DNA of 64,000 nt from Archangium violaceum (GTDB lineage Bacteria > Myxococcota > Myxococcia > Myxococcales > Myxococcaceae): the NCBI RefSeq assembly GCF_016859125.1, contig NZ_CP069338.1, positions 6,387,501-6,451,500 on the forward strand, given 5' to 3'. Positions within the stretch are counted from its first letter, which is position 1. Each line of letters starts with the position of its first letter. A program made the translations under genes and the position numbers. This document shows positions 56,836 through 64,000 of this stretch, piece after piece. The notes under the pieces are model-generated. The model was not told the DNA's origin. It saw nothing but the letters and a program-made list of their open reading frames with translations, and searched no databases.

Positions 56836-57684
56836 ATGCTCACCGAGGTCAGCGCGGGGCCCTATACGGTTCGAGGTATTTCGGTCGGTGGCGTGTACAC
56901 GTCGCTGCAGGTTCCGGAGCTCGGTGTGGTGCTCGATGTCGGCGTGCCCATCCGCTCCTTCGCCGGCACGGATCGCATCTTCCTGAGCCACGGTCATTCC
57001 GACCACGCGAGCGCGCTCGGCTCGTTGCTCGGGATCCGGAACCTCATCGGCAAGAGGTTTCCCCAGGTGTTCCTCCCCGCGGAGATCGAAGCGCCCGTTC
57101 GCGAGGCCCTCGCCGTCCAGGGCCGGCTGCACCAGACCGACACGGACGTCGAGACCGTTCCCATGCGTCCGGGGGACACGTTGCACCTCGGGCATGGATT
57201 GTGGGTTCGCGCCTTCCGCACCCACCACACGGTGCCCTCGCTCTGCTACCAGTTCTTCCGCCGCGTCTCGAAGCTGAAGCCCGAGCACCAGGGGCTTCCC
57301 CCCGAGGAGATTGCCCGCAGGCGCAAGGCTGGCGAGCCCCTCTTCGACGAGGTCGACCGGCTCGAGCTGGCCTATGCCACGGACACGCTCTCGCGCGTGC
57401 TGGAGACCGCGCCCTCGCTGCTCGAGAGCCGGGTGCTGATTCTCGAGTGCACCTTCATCGATGGGAAGCGCACGGTGCAGGATGCCCAGGAGCGCTCGCA
57501 CATCCACCTCGATGAAATCCTCGCTCGGGCCGAGCTCTTCCAGAACGAGGCCCTGGTGTTGATGCACTTCAGCCAGGCCTACGGCCCCGATGAGGTTCAT
57601 TCCACGATTCTGGCTCGGGCTCCCGAGCGGCTTCGCGACAGGTTGCGCATCTTCGCTCCCCCCTCGGGCCGCTGGTTCGGGTGA
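56836..57684 (+). CDS. RNase Z-like metallo-beta-lactamase-fold hydrolase
   Basis: 282 residues, ATG at 56836. Zinc-site motif FLSHGHSDHASALGSL (HxHxDH), further His in RTHHTVPSLCYQFF and LMHFSQAYG, and the Asp in AYATDTL. The HTVPSxxY segment is characteristic of tRNase Z-type proteins, which trim the 3' end of pre-tRNA. The flexible-arm region is short, and many MBL enzymes of this branch act on other phosphodiesters, so tRNA processing is probable but not shown. Divergent from rnhA with 89 bases between. Confidence 0.8.
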   Translation: MLTEVSAGPYTVRGISVGGVYTSLQVPELGVVLDVGVPIRSFAGTDRIFLSHGHSDHASALGSLLGIRNLIGKRFPQVFLPAEIEAPVREALAVQGRLHQTDTDVETVPMRPGDTLHLGHGLWVRAFRTHHTVPSLCYQFFRRVSKLKPEHQGLPPEEIARRRKAGEPLFDEVDRLELAYATDTLSRVLETAPSLLESRVLILECTFIDGKRTVQDAQERSHIHLDEILARAELFQNEALVLMHFSQAYGPDEVHSTILARAPERLRDRLRIFAPPSGRWFG

Positions 57685-57710
57685 ACGGGTGGGGAACCCG
57701 GGGTCCCCAT

Positions 57711-57745
57711 ACCCTCACCCCGTCCCTCTCCCAGAGGGAGAGGGG
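57711..57745. repeat. REP-like intergenic palindrome
   Basis: Begins ACCCTCACCCC and contains CCCTCTCCC (57724-57732), loop AGA, GGGAGAGGG (57736-57744). The same 35-base layout recurs at 62449-62483, with weaker versions at 32332 and 60753. This lies between the RNase Z-like gene and ddl. Confidence 0.8.
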
Positions 57746-57927
57746 CTGTGGCTCCTCTGCCTCGCCGTGGTTCTCGGGACACGCTCGCTCCGTGTGTGTT
57801 CGCGCGCTCCGCGTCTCGAAGTGCCCGGAATGTGGCTCCCTGGAGCGAGCGGGCGTGCTCGATTCTCCTCCACCCGCCGTTGGCATCCCTCGTGCTCTAG
57901 CCCCCTGACAAGGAGGAATCCAAAGTC

Positions 57928-58917
57928 ATGGGCAAGCGCGTGGGTGTTCTGATGGGCGGTTGGGGCGAGGAGCGGGAGATTTCGTTGAAGACCGGTGAGG
58001 CCGTCGTGGCGGCCCTGGAGTCCCGTGGCCACACCGTGAGCCGCGTCTTCGCCGGCCCGGGTCTGGACCGCGCCCTGCGCTCGGCCGAGTTCGACGTGGC
58101 CTTCATCGCTCTCCATGGCCGCATGGGCGAGGATGGCAAGGTGCAGGGGCTGCTCGAGCTGATGGGGTTGCCCTATACGGGCTCGGGCGTGCTGGCCTCC
58201 GCGCTCGCCATGAACAAGCCCATGGCCAAGAAGCTCTTCCGGTTGCACAACCTGCCTTCGCCCCAGGGCTACCGCGTGGGTCGCGCCGATGTCCCGCGCG
58301 CCCTGGAGCTCCACGGCGACCTGGGTTTCCCCTGCGTGGTGAAGCCCGCGTGTGGTGGCTCCTCGGTCGGCCTCTCGGTGGTGCGCGAGCCCGAGTCGCT
58401 CATGTCCGCCGTGGCCCTGGCCTGCCGCTTCGGTGGCGAGGCGCTCGTCGAGCGCATGGCGCGCGGCCGTGAGGTGACGGTGGGCATCCTCGGTGACGAG
58501 GTGCTCGGCACCTGCGAGATCTCCACCCCGCGCGAGGGCTTCGACTACGACGCCAAATACAAGAGTGGCTCGCGCTACTTCCTCCCCGCGCGTCTGTCCC
58601 CCACGCGCCTGGGCAACGTGGAGTCCCTGGCGCTCGCCGCCTACCGGGCCCTGGGCTGCCGCGGCTATGGCCGGGTGGATCTCATCTGCTCGGAGGATGA
58701 GAATGACGTCATCCTCGAGGTGAACACCCTGCCGGGCATGACTCCCGTCAGCCTGCTGCCCAGAATCGCCGCCCAGAAGGGGCTCGATTTCCCCGAGCTG
58801 GTGGAGCGCATCCTGGCGCTCGCCACGCGTGACGAGGCGGATGTGGCCGAGGCGCCCCTGGCCGTCGTGGCGCCCGCGGCCGTTCCCGCCGTGGTGGCCC
58901 AGCGCGTCGCGAGCTGA
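57928..58917 (+). CDS. ddl: D-alanine--D-alanine ligase
   Basis: 329 residues. ATP-grasp ligase making the D-Ala-D-Ala dipeptide of peptidoglycan precursors. AAGGAGG precedes the ATG. MGGWGEEREISLKTG at the N-terminus (Glu of the family kept), LHGRMGEDGKVQG, the ATP-site Lys in FPCVVKPACGGSSVGLS, the Tyr in DYDAKYKSGSRYFLPA, Arg in GRVDLI and metal ligands in ILEVNTLPGMTP. The last 30 residues (Ala/Val-rich) extend beyond the fold. Single gene, followed by a hairpin. Confidence 0.95.
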   Translation: MGKRVGVLMGGWGEEREISLKTGEAVVAALESRGHTVSRVFAGPGLDRALRSAEFDVAFIALHGRMGEDGKVQGLLELMGLPYTGSGVLASALAMNKPMAKKLFRLHNLPSPQGYRVGRADVPRALELHGDLGFPCVVKPACGGSSVGLSVVREPESLMSAVALACRFGGEALVERMARGREVTVGILGDEVLGTCEISTPREGFDYDAKYKSGSRYFLPARLSPTRLGNVESLALAAYRALGCRGYGRVDLICSEDENDVILEVNTLPGMTPVSLLPRIAAQKGLDFPELVERILALATRDEADVAEAPLAVVAPAAVPAVVAQRVAS

Positions 58918-58932
58918 GGCCCTGAAGGCCCC

Positions 58933-58958
58933 GGAGGTCGCGGGTTTGCGCGGCCTCC
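58933..58958. terminator. Terminator hairpin after ddl
   Basis: GGAGGTCGCG (58933-58942) pairs with CGCGGCCTCC (58949-58958), ten base pairs with one G-U and a 6-base loop, 16 bases past the stop. Confidence 0.6.
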
Positions 58959-58994
58959 AGTGTCTCCTCCCCTGGTGATGGTCCCGACAAGCAT

Positions 58995-59023
58995 TTGACA
59001 GCCACCTGACGCGTCCCTATTGT
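58995..59023 (+). promoter_or_regulatory. Sigma-70-type promoter of the glycosyltransferase gene
   Basis: Perfect TTGACA (58995-59000), a 17-base spacer and TATTGT (59018-59023). It would give a leader of about 160 bases before the ATG at 59190. The best consensus match in the window. Confidence 0.65.
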
Positions 59024-59189
59024 CCGCGCTCGTTACTCCCTGGATACGACAATCCCTTGTCTTTCCGGGCACATACGAGGCGGGGGGCTCCGCTCGACCG
59101 GGTGCGGCGGTCCGCGTGGGTCGGTCTTTCATCTCCGCCGAGCAGGGTAAGGACCGCGGCGACTTCACCCGCGGTAGGGGCCAGGTCAG

Positions 59190-60707
59190 ATGACCACCGT
59201 CGAGATCATCTTCTTGGGCGTGTACTTCAGCGTCCTCTGCGTGCTGGCGGTCTACGGATCGCACCGCTACCGGATGGCGTACCTGTACTACCGCCACAAG
59301 TTCAAGCTGCCCACGCCCAAGGGCGTGTTGCCGGCGTTGCCTCGGGTCACCATCCAGCTCCCCGTCTTCAACGAGATGTACGTGGTCGAGCGCCTGGTGG
59401 AGTCGGTGTGCCGCATCGACTACCCGCGCGAGCTGCTGGAGATCCAGGTGCTGGACGACTCCACGGACGAGACGTGCGGCATTGCCCGCGCGTGCGTGGA
59501 GCGCTACCGGCAGCAGGGCCATGACATCGTCTACATCCACCGCGAGAACCGCCAGGGTTACAAGGCGGGCGCGCTGGAGAATGGCCTGAAGACGGCCAAG
59601 GGCGAGTACGTGGCGGTGTTCGACGCGGACTTCGTGCCCACGCCGGACTTCCTGCTGCGCACGGTGCCCTTCTTCGCCGATCCCAATGTGGGCATGGTGC
59701 AGGTGCGTTGGGGCCACCTCAACCGCGAGTTCTCCATCCTCACCCAGGCCCAGAGCATCTTCCTCGACGGCCACTTCATCATCGAGCACACCGCGCGCAA
59801 CCGCTCGGGCTGCTTCTTCAACTTCAACGGCACGGCCGGCATCTGGCGCCGGGTCACCATCTCCGACGCGGGCGGCTGGCAGCACGACACGCTCACCGAG
59901 GACCTGGACCTGAGCTACCGCGCGCAGGTGAAGGGCTGGCAGTTCATCTTCCTGCCCGAGGTCATCTCGCCCGCCGAGGTGCCCGTGGAGATGAACGCCT
60001 TCAAGAGCCAGCAGCACCGCTGGGCCAAGGGCTCCATCCAGACGGCGCGCAAGCTGCTGCCGATGATCCTCAAGAGCGACCTGCCCTTCGCGGTCAAGCG
60101 CGAGGCGTTCTTCCACCTCACCAACAACATGGCCTACCTGTTGATGGTGGTGCTCAGCGCGCTCATGCCGCTGTCCATGGTGGTGCGCTTCCAGCACGGC
60201 CTCTACGGCACGCTCTTCCTGGATCTGCCCTTCTTCCTGAGCGCCACCGCCAGCGTCTGCGCCTTCTACGTGGCCGCCCAGCGCGAGCAGGGCGCCAAGG
60301 GGTGGGCCCGCTTCAAGTACCTGCCCTTCCTGATGAGCCTGGGCATCGGTCTGGCCATCAACAACGCCCGGGCCGTGCTCGAGGCGCTGCTGGGTCAGCA
60401 GTCCGGCTTCACGCGCACCCCGAAGACGGGTGCCGAGGGCAAGAAGGTCGCCACCGTGAAGAAGAGCTACCGGGGTGACAAGACCCTGATGCCCGTCATC
60501 GAGCTCTCCTTCGCGCTCTACTTCACCGGCGCGCTGTGGTTCGCGATCGACAAGCACATCTACAGCTCGGTGCCCTTCATCCTGCTGTTCCAGCTGGGCT
60601 TCCTGTACGTCGGCGTGTCCAGCCTGTTGCAGGGCCGCCTGAAGTTCAGTGAGTCCGCTCCCGCGCCCGTGAAGGTCGCCGAGGAGCAGACCCGCCGCGC
60701 GGCGTAG
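59190..60707 (+). CDS. Processive family 2 glycosyltransferase (cellulose-synthase-like)
   Basis: 505 residues. N-terminal membrane helix (VEIIFLGVYFSVLCVLAVYG), cytoplasmic GT-A domain with LPVFNE, the acidic series VLDDSTD, DADF, TEDLDLS and the processive motif QQHRWAKG, then four to five membrane helices from about 310 to 470. This is the CslA/glucomannan- or cellulose-synthase-like layout: it polymerises a beta-glycan while passing it through the membrane. No PilZ domain, and no bcsB/bcsZ or cognate export gene nearby, so the polymer is unknown. Preceded by a good promoter and long leader. Confidence 0.9.
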   Translation: MTTVEIIFLGVYFSVLCVLAVYGSHRYRMAYLYYRHKFKLPTPKGVLPALPRVTIQLPVFNEMYVVERLVESVCRIDYPRELLEIQVLDDSTDETCGIARACVERYRQQGHDIVYIHRENRQGYKAGALENGLKTAKGEYVAVFDADFVPTPDFLLRTVPFFADPNVGMVQVRWGHLNREFSILTQAQSIFLDGHFIIEHTARNRSGCFFNFNGTAGIWRRVTISDAGGWQHDTLTEDLDLSYRAQVKGWQFIFLPEVISPAEVPVEMNAFKSQQHRWAKGSIQTARKLLPMILKSDLPFAVKREAFFHLTNNMAYLLMVVLSALMPLSMVVRFQHGLYGTLFLDLPFFLSATASVCAFYVAAQREQGAKGWARFKYLPFLMSLGIGLAINNARAVLEALLGQQSGFTRTPKTGAEGKKVATVKKSYRGDKTLMPVIELSFALYFTGALWFAIDKHIYSSVPFILLFQLGFLYVGVSSLLQGRLKFSESAPAPVKVAEEQTRRAA

Positions 60708-60723
60708 TCCGCCGTGTGGGCTC

Positions 60724-60752
60724 CTGGGGCGAGGGGAGGACCTTCGCCCCAG
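60724..60752. terminator. Bidirectional hairpin between glycosyltransferase and lipoprotein genes
   Basis: Perfect 9-bp stem CTGGGGCGA (60724-60732) / TCGCCCCAG (60744-60752), 11-base loop, between convergent genes; a weak REP-like palindrome follows at 60753-60776. Confidence 0.6.
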
Positions 60753-60777
60753 CCCTCCCTCTCCCAGGAAGAGGCGC

Positions 60778-61344
60778 TCAGCGCCCCGTGGGTGTTCCGG
60801 CGTCTCCACCCGTGGGCGGGACTCCCGCATCCGGGACTCCCGCATCCGGGGCTCCCCGGAGCAGCCGCTGCTCCTTCCACGTCGGCTTCGCGCCGTTCGT
60901 CGCCGGGTGGCAGTCCTCGTCGATGGCCGCCGAGGTCACCGCGCGCAGCGTCAGGCCCTCGTCGTCACAGACGAGCGCCTGCGTCGGGAAGCGCACCGGG
61001 CACTCCGTTCCCGCGGGGGTGAACGTCGTGGAGCGGGTCTCGCCCACGAAGCCGTCCGGCGTCCGGTTCAGCACGATGTGCACCGTCGTCCCCCCATCCG
61101 TCCGCACCTCCGCACCCTCCCGGGTACGCGCCAGCGTCAGTGTCAACGTGCCGCCGTCATCCTCGCCGAGGTAGCGGAACGCGGGGTTCTCCATATGGTG
61201 GTACTCTCCCGCCTGGTTCTTCTCGCACCCTGGAGGCACCCGGATGGGGCGGGGCGCCGACGGCGGGGAAGGGGTCCGGGCCGGACAGGCCGTGAGGGCG
61301 GCGGCGAGGCCACCTGCTACAATCCAGGGAATCCGTCGTGACAT
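60778..61344 (-). CDS. Putative lipoprotein of unknown function
   Basis: 188 residues from the ATG at 61344. Lipobox LTAC at residue 20. Pro-rich after the Cys, then a beta-sandwich-like region with repeated short strands (GTLTLTLARTREGAEV, TVHIVLNRTPDGFVGET, TLRAVTSAAI) and four Cys. The C-terminus holds the tandem DAGVP/DAGVPP repeats and ends TPTGR. It lies divergent from the PEGA protein across 84 bases, so a shared regulatory region is likely. Confidence 0.75.
   Translation of the reverse strand: MSRRIPWIVAGGLAAALTACPARTPSPPSAPRPIRVPPGCEKNQAGEYHHMENPAFRYLGEDDGGTLTLTLARTREGAEVRTDGGTTVHIVLNRTPDGFVGETRSTTFTPAGTECPVRFPTQALVCDDEGLTLRAVTSAAIDEDCHPATNGAKPTWKEQRLLRGAPDAGVPDAGVPPTGGDAGTPTGR
60818..60847 (-). 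repeat. 15-bp tandem repeat in lipoprotein C-terminus
   Basis: GGGACTCCCGCATCC occurs twice in tandem (60818-60832 and 60833-60847) with a partial third; it encodes the repeated DAGVP of the lipoprotein. Confidence 0.8.
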
Positions 61345-61428
61345 GGGGCAGTGATATTCCCCCAACCCGCCCCCGGGGTGGGCTCTTGTTTGACCCCTCT
61401 GTCGTGACTCTCTAACCTTTGCCCCGAC

Positions 61429-62436
61429 ATGCTCCTGCGCCGCGCTTTCCTGATCGCCCTGCTCCTCTGCTTCGCCGCGCCTTCCGCTTTCGCACAGGGG
61501 ATGGACGATCTGCTCGCCCCCTTGACGCCCCCTTCCTCGGACAAGGCGAAGGGGAAGGGAAAGAGCAAGGCCACCAGGAGCAAATCGTCGAAGGCCTCGA
61601 AGAGGGCGAAGGCGGGTCGGGGCTCGAAGGGCTCGAAGTCCGGCAAGGGCTCCAAGCAGGGCCCCGCGTCGGCGCCGGAGGAGGCGGAGACCGCCGAGGC
61701 GCCATCCTCCGACGCCGATCTCCTCGCGCCCCTCGTCAAGAAGACCGAACTGCTCGTGAAGCTCAATGGCGTCGGGCGGGGCGCGCGGTTGTTCATCGAT
61801 GACAAGGACGTGGGTCTGGTGCCCAGGGGCCCCATCGAGGTGACCCCCGGCGAGCACACCCTCGTCGTGCGCAGGCCCGGTTATCGCGAGTTCTCCCGGC
61901 GCGTCACCGTCCCGGAGGGCGAGTCCACCGAGGTGAGCGTGCTGCTCGAGGCCACCGCTGGCTTCGTCTCCGTGAAGGCGGATGTGGAGGGCGCCCGCGT
62001 GCTCATCAACGGCGAGGACAAGGGCGTGGCCCCACTCGACAGCGTGATGCTCCCGGCGGGCTCCTATGAGATCGTCGTCCAGCGCGAGGGCTTCCGCCCC
62101 GAGTCGCAGCGTATCGCCGTGCGCGCAGGCAAGGAGTACACCGTCGGCGTCAACCTGCGTCCGGAGGCGCTCGCCCAGACCGACCAGCCGCGGGCGCCGA
62201 TCCTCACCCCGAGCAGCACCGAGACGCCCTCTCCGCTCACCCAGGAGGTTCCGGCCGTCTCCACCAGCACTCCGCTCACCAAGCGCTGGTACTTCTGGGC
62301 CGGTGTGGGCGCGGTGGTCACCGCCGCCGCCGTGGGCACGGTGATCGCCTCGCAGCCGCTCGACCCGGACAAGGTCTGTGGTGGTACCTGCGACGGGGTC
62401 ATCAACAAGCCCACGGGTGGGTTGTTCCAGTTCTGA
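61429..62436 (+). CDS. PEGA-domain protein
   Basis: 335 residues. Signal peptide (FLIALLLCFAAPSAFAQG), a Lys/Ser/Gly-rich basic linker (about 38-80), then two consecutive PEGA domains (about 105-165 and 175-235): ARLFIDDKDVGLVPRGPIEV with PGEHTLVVRRPGYREF, and ARVLINGEDKGVAPLDSV with PAGSYEIVVQREGFRPE. A Pro/Ser/Thr segment leads to one membrane-like helix (WYFWAGVGAVVTAAAVGTVI) near 288-307. PEGA domains are surface or cell-wall associated binding modules, common in Myxococcota, often attached to Ser/Thr kinases; here no kinase is fused. Confidence 0.88.
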   Translation: MLLRRAFLIALLLCFAAPSAFAQGMDDLLAPLTPPSSDKAKGKGKSKATRSKSSKASKRAKAGRGSKGSKSGKGSKQGPASAPEEAETAEAPSSDADLLAPLVKKTELLVKLNGVGRGARLFIDDKDVGLVPRGPIEVTPGEHTLVVRRPGYREFSRRVTVPEGESTEVSVLLEATAGFVSVKADVEGARVLINGEDKGVAPLDSVMLPAGSYEIVVQREGFRPESQRIAVRAGKEYTVGVNLRPEALAQTDQPRAPILTPSSTETPSPLTQEVPAVSTSTPLTKRWYFWAGVGAVVTAAAVGTVIASQPLDPDKVCGGTCDGVINKPTGGLFQF

Positions 62437-62448
62437 ACCGGGGTGTAG

Positions 62449-62483
62449 ACCCTCACCCCGGTCCTCTCCCTGAGGGAGAGGGA
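62449..62483. repeat. REP-like intergenic palindrome, second full copy
   Basis: Starts ACCCTCACCCC, then CCTCTCCCT / AGGGAGAGG around 62463-62481. It matches the copy at 57711-57745 in all but a few positions. Between the PEGA protein and the M1 peptidase gene. Confidence 0.8.
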
Positions 62484-62510
62484 GGGCATGGGAGGGTGTA
62501 ACATCCCCTC

Positions 62511-64000
62511 ATGCTCGCCCACCTGCGTCGCTGGCCGTTGTTGGCACTGCTGCTCGTGCCTGGGGTTGCTCCCGCTGGGAACTTCGTCCCGCCCGAGGTG
62601 CAGTTCTCCCTCCAGCACCTCAAGTCCGAGGAGCGGGCCCGGGCCGCGCAGGCGCTCGGCCCCCTCGAGGACCTGCCTCGCTACCAGGTGCGGCTCGAGG
62701 TGGATCCGAAGGCGCGCAAGGTGACGGGCCACCTGCGGGTGGAGCTCTCCGTGCGCAACCGCCCCCTGGAGGCCGTCCACCTGCGCGTCACGCCCAATGC
62801 CTTCGATCCGCGGGTGGCGCTCTCGGAAGTGAAGGTGAATGGGCAGCCGGTGAAGCCGGAGCGCCCCGAGGACAGCCTCTACCGGTTGCCGCTGGCCAGC
62901 CCCGTTGCCCCGGGTGACTCGGCGGTGGTGGAGCTCGACCTGGAGGCTCGCGTGCCTCGCGCGCAGCCCGGCTCGACCTCGTTGCTGGGCTCGTTGGGCG
63001 CCTCGGGTGGGGGAGGGGACTACGGGGCCTTCGCCGCCATGGACGACTTCATGAGCCTGGTGGGCGTGGTGCCCCTCGTCCCCCCGCTCGACACGAGCGG
63101 CAACCCCTGGGCCGGTCCCTCGGGAGTGGGGGACCTGGCGCTGTACGAGCCCTCCAACGTGCTCGCCAACATCATCGTCCCGTCGGGCTGGAAGGTGTTC
63201 GCCACGGGCGTCCCCATGGGCGAGCTGCCCCAGAAGGACGGCCGCATCCGCTACAGCTTCGCCGCGGGCGCGGTGCGGGACTTCCCCGTGTTCGCCTCGC
63301 GCGGCTACCAGAGCGCCACCGCGACGGTGAATGGCGTCACCGTGGAGAGCCACTTCGCCGCCCGTGACGCCGCGGTGGGCAAGCGCGTGCTCAAGTACGC
63401 CAGCGACGCGCTCACCGAGTTCGAGCGGCGTCTGGGCCCCCTGCCGTTCAAGTACTTCCGCGTGGTGGAGGCTCCGCTGTCGGGGGGCGCCGGTGGCATG
63501 GAGTTCCCCGGCCTCGTCACCGTGGGCACGGCCCTGTATCGCGGGGCGGCGAACCCCGGCGGCGCGCTCGAGGGGCTGAAGGGGATGGAGCAGATGCAGC
63601 AGCTCCTCCAGGCCATGGGTGGGGACGCGGCGCCGCTCGCGCAGCTCGGCAAGACGTTGGAGCGCACGCTCGAGTTCACCGTGGCCCACGAGGTGGCGCA
63701 CCAGTACTTCGCGGCGCTGGTGGGCTCGGATCCCATCAACGCACCCGTGGTGGACGAGTCGCTGGCCCAGTACGCGGCGCTGCTCTACATGGAGTGGAAG
63801 CACGGGCGCGCGGCGGCGGAGCAGACGCGGCAGGAGTCGCTCGTCTCGGCCTACCACCTCTTCCGGCTCTCGGGCGGCAAGGACGCCCCGGCGGACAGGC
63901 CCACCTCCGACTTCGAGGACTCCATGCAGTACGGCGCGCTGGTGTACGGCAAGGCGCCGCTGCTGCACCACGCCTCGCGCAAGCTCATGGGGGACGAGGC
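62511..64000 (+). CDS. M1-family metallopeptidase (partial, continues past the window)
   Basis: At least 496 codons, open to the window edge. ATG at 62511, GGAGGG fourteen bases upstream. Signal peptide (WPLLALLLVPGVAPAG), an N-terminal beta domain (about 50-300; VTGHLRVELSVRNRPLEAV) and the gluzincin domain with GGMEFPGLV, the zinc motif HEVAH (His393, Glu394, His397) and the third ligand Glu416 in VVDESLAQY, exactly the HExxH-x18-E spacing. The exopeptidase loop reads GGMEF rather than GAMEN, so aminopeptidase activity is likely but substrate choice may differ. Secreted or periplasmic. Confidence 0.88.
   Translation, partial: MLAHLRRWPLLALLLVPGVAPAGNFVPPEVQFSLQHLKSEERARAAQALGPLEDLPRYQVRLEVDPKARKVTGHLRVELSVRNRPLEAVHLRVTPNAFDPRVALSEVKVNGQPVKPERPEDSLYRLPLASPVAPGDSAVVELDLEARVPRAQPGSTSLLGSLGASGGGGDYGAFAAMDDFMSLVGVVPLVPPLDTSGNPWAGPSGVGDLALYEPSNVLANIIVPSGWKVFATGVPMGELPQKDGRIRYSFAAGAVRDFPVFASRGYQSATATVNGVTVESHFAARDAAVGKRVLKYASDALTEFERRLGPLPFKYFRVVEAPLSGGAGGMEFPGLVTVGTALYRGAANPGGALEGLKGMEQMQQLLQAMGGDAAPLAQLGKTLERTLEFTVAHEVAHQYFAALVGSDPINAPVVDESLAQYAALLYMEWKHGRAAAEQTRQESLVSAYHLFRLSGGKDAPADRPTSDFEDSMQYGALVYGKAPLLHHASRKLMGDE

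Noticed and set aside
62064-63971. 635-residue minus-strand open frame at the window end
   Set aside because: Antisense of the PEGA and M1 peptidase genes; no start signal and His/Arg-rich.

Overview
This is a GC-rich, densely coded chromosomal window from a myxobacterium, most likely suborder Cystobacterineae (Myxococcus/Archangium/Cystobacter relatives). The reasons are the order pilO-pilP-pilQ, lipoprotein, roadblock gene, efp-accB-accC, sgmX-like TPR gene, ExeA-like ATPase, tamB, tamA; a PilQ with three AMIN-like segments; a CarF protein; many lipoproteins of unknown role; and pervasive long antisense open frames caused by high GC. No tRNA, rRNA, CRISPR array, intact transposon or prophage was seen. 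No gene-free gap exceeds about 300 bases.

Layout. 1-4793: end of the type IV pilus alignment/secretin operon, a lipoprotein and a roadblock protein, closed by a hairpin. 4898-7540: efp, accB, accC. 7717-18877: SgmX-like polar TPR protein, AAA ATPase, TamB and TamA/Omp85. 18893-23426: expansin (minus), then an acyltransferase and a 752-residue unknown protein. 23628-24663: two adjacent frameshifted genes, tail to tail: an Imm11/DUF1629-type protein and a two-helix membrane protein. 24730-29298: minus-strand run of OYE reductase, MFS transporter, Ppx/GppA and a class V PLP enzyme. 29439-32207: a bacterial lipoxygenase facing an SDR. 32358-35569: tolQ-tolR-tolA-tolB (minus). 35784-39437: lipoprotein, murI, carF (minus), conserved unknown. 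39499-42259: ftsE-ftsX-envC with ATGA overlaps. 42264-45624: oxidoreductase, alpha/beta hydrolase, S41 protease. 45857-49617: response regulator, glutaminyl cyclase, lactate dehydrogenase, and a short ThrRS paralogue interrupted by an in-frame amber codon. 49898-53021: ankyrin-katA opposite oxyR, with an OxyR-like palindrome between. 53140-58917: fatty-acid hydroxylase, orphan gspC, vgb-like propeller, RNase H with a C-terminal hybrid-binding-like segment, RNase Z-like protein, ddl. 59190-64000: processive glycosyltransferase, lipoprotein, PEGA protein and the start of an M1 metallopeptidase.

Much of the window serves the envelope: pilus secretin and its polar activator, outer-membrane protein and lipid export (TamAB), Tol, FtsEX-EnvC, MurI and Ddl, with lipid chemistry (acetyl-CoA carboxylase subunits, CarF plasmalogen synthesis, lipoxygenase, hydroxylase, acyltransferase) and oxidative-stress defence (OxyR/KatA) alongside. 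The least explained items are the 752-residue protein with a possible degenerate nuclease-like C-terminus, the neighbouring decayed genes, the amber-interrupted editing-less ThrRS, the lipoxygenase locus, and the lipoprotein and roadblock genes wedged behind pilQ.
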